A stretch of 64,000 bases of DNA. Source: Herbaspirillum sp. SJZ106 (lineage in GTDB: Bacteria > Pseudomonadota > Gammaproteobacteria > Burkholderiales > Burkholderiaceae_D). A program made the position numbers and the translations under genes. Below are positions 63,901-64,000 of the stretch, one piece after another (positions within the stretch are counted from its first letter, which is position 1; every line of letters begins with the position of its first letter). The notes beneath the pieces are model-generated. The model was given only the letters and a program-made list of their open reading frames with translations. It ran no database searches and had not been told where the DNA came from. Where the stretch lies: contig NZ_VFNI01000002.1 of assembly GCF_006715495.1 (NCBI RefSeq), forward strand, positions 62,001-126,000, given 5' to 3'.

Positions 63901-64000
63901 TTGCGCCGGCGCAGCATCTGTCCCTCAACCCATCTCCACCATGGGAGAAACGCTGGCCCTTGATGCGCCGCCGCAATCCACCGCCGCATTTCCCATGGAC

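Noticed and set aside
63901..64000. Short minus-strand open frame at the right edge
   Set aside because: It lies mostly over the outer-membrane factor gene and has no independent support.

Overview
The window looks like about 64 kb of ordinary, GC-rich chromosome from a betaproteobacterium in the order Burkholderiales. Gene content and order (gatCAB divergent from mreBCD-mrdA-rodA-rlpA, an rsmI-lppC-yraN-diaA-BON block, liv-type transport genes) suggest an Oxalobacteraceae member close to Herbaspirillum. That assignment is inferred from gene order and protein resemblance, not from a database search. I saw no rRNA, tRNA, CRISPR array, prophage, transposase or complete insertion sequence.

Layout. 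0-8 kb: start of a LysR regulator (cut by the window edge), a divergent DHA1 exporter, dkgB, a flavin oxidoreductase with a 3' frameshift, xthA, pyrE, a LapA-like membrane protein, a TauD-type dioxygenase, a JmjC/cupin-like oxygenase and a probable MocR gene remnant. 8-19.3 kb: the gatCAB operon and the rod-shape/elongasome operon mreB-mreC-mreD-mrdA-rodA-rlpA. 19.3-26 kb: an SMR exporter, rsmI, the lppC-yraN-diaA-BON lipoprotein block (envelope and replication-initiation functions), a TlpA-like thioredoxin and a chemoreceptor. 26-40 kb: an EamA exporter and a probable seven-gene uptake and hydrolysis operon (Tat-type binding protein, LivHMGF, M20 carbamoylase-type amidase, M81/MlrC-type peptidase), followed by mmsA, an omega-aminotransferase and a divergent MocR regulator. 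Together these fit catabolism of a carbamoyl-amino acid or amine through a semialdehyde to acyl-CoA; beta-alanine to acetyl-CoA is the simplest reading. 40-46.5 kb: HAD hydrolase, DsbA-like thiol protein, NAD(P)-binding reductase, MBL-fold protein with LysR, and a PAS-LuxR regulator divergent from scoAB. 46.6-57.5 kb: stress and xenobiotic genes (flavin-type oxidase, GST/TetR, SDR/HxlR, ketopantoate reductase, EmrAB-like efflux with a frameshifted outer-membrane channel, cytochrome c, MpaB-type oxygenase). 58-64 kb: a complete tripartite RND pump.

The most notable non-coding signals are: two families of dispersed paired palindromes (REP/BIME-like), three loci of one and two of the other, two of them inside the liv operon; a MITE-like structure around one of them near 40.75-40.97 kb; a nearly identical 19-bp operator-like motif in front of both the SDR/HxlR operon and the EmrAB efflux genes; a TetR-type palindrome sitting in the spacer of a candidate GST promoter; paired direct repeats in front of the MocR regulator; and a 46-codon ORF with a perfect Shine-Dalgarno just upstream of the binding-protein gene. 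Three genes have defects (two single-base frameshifts and one ATA in place of the expected start). These may be real mutations or sequence errors. I did not find a clearly novel multigene system.
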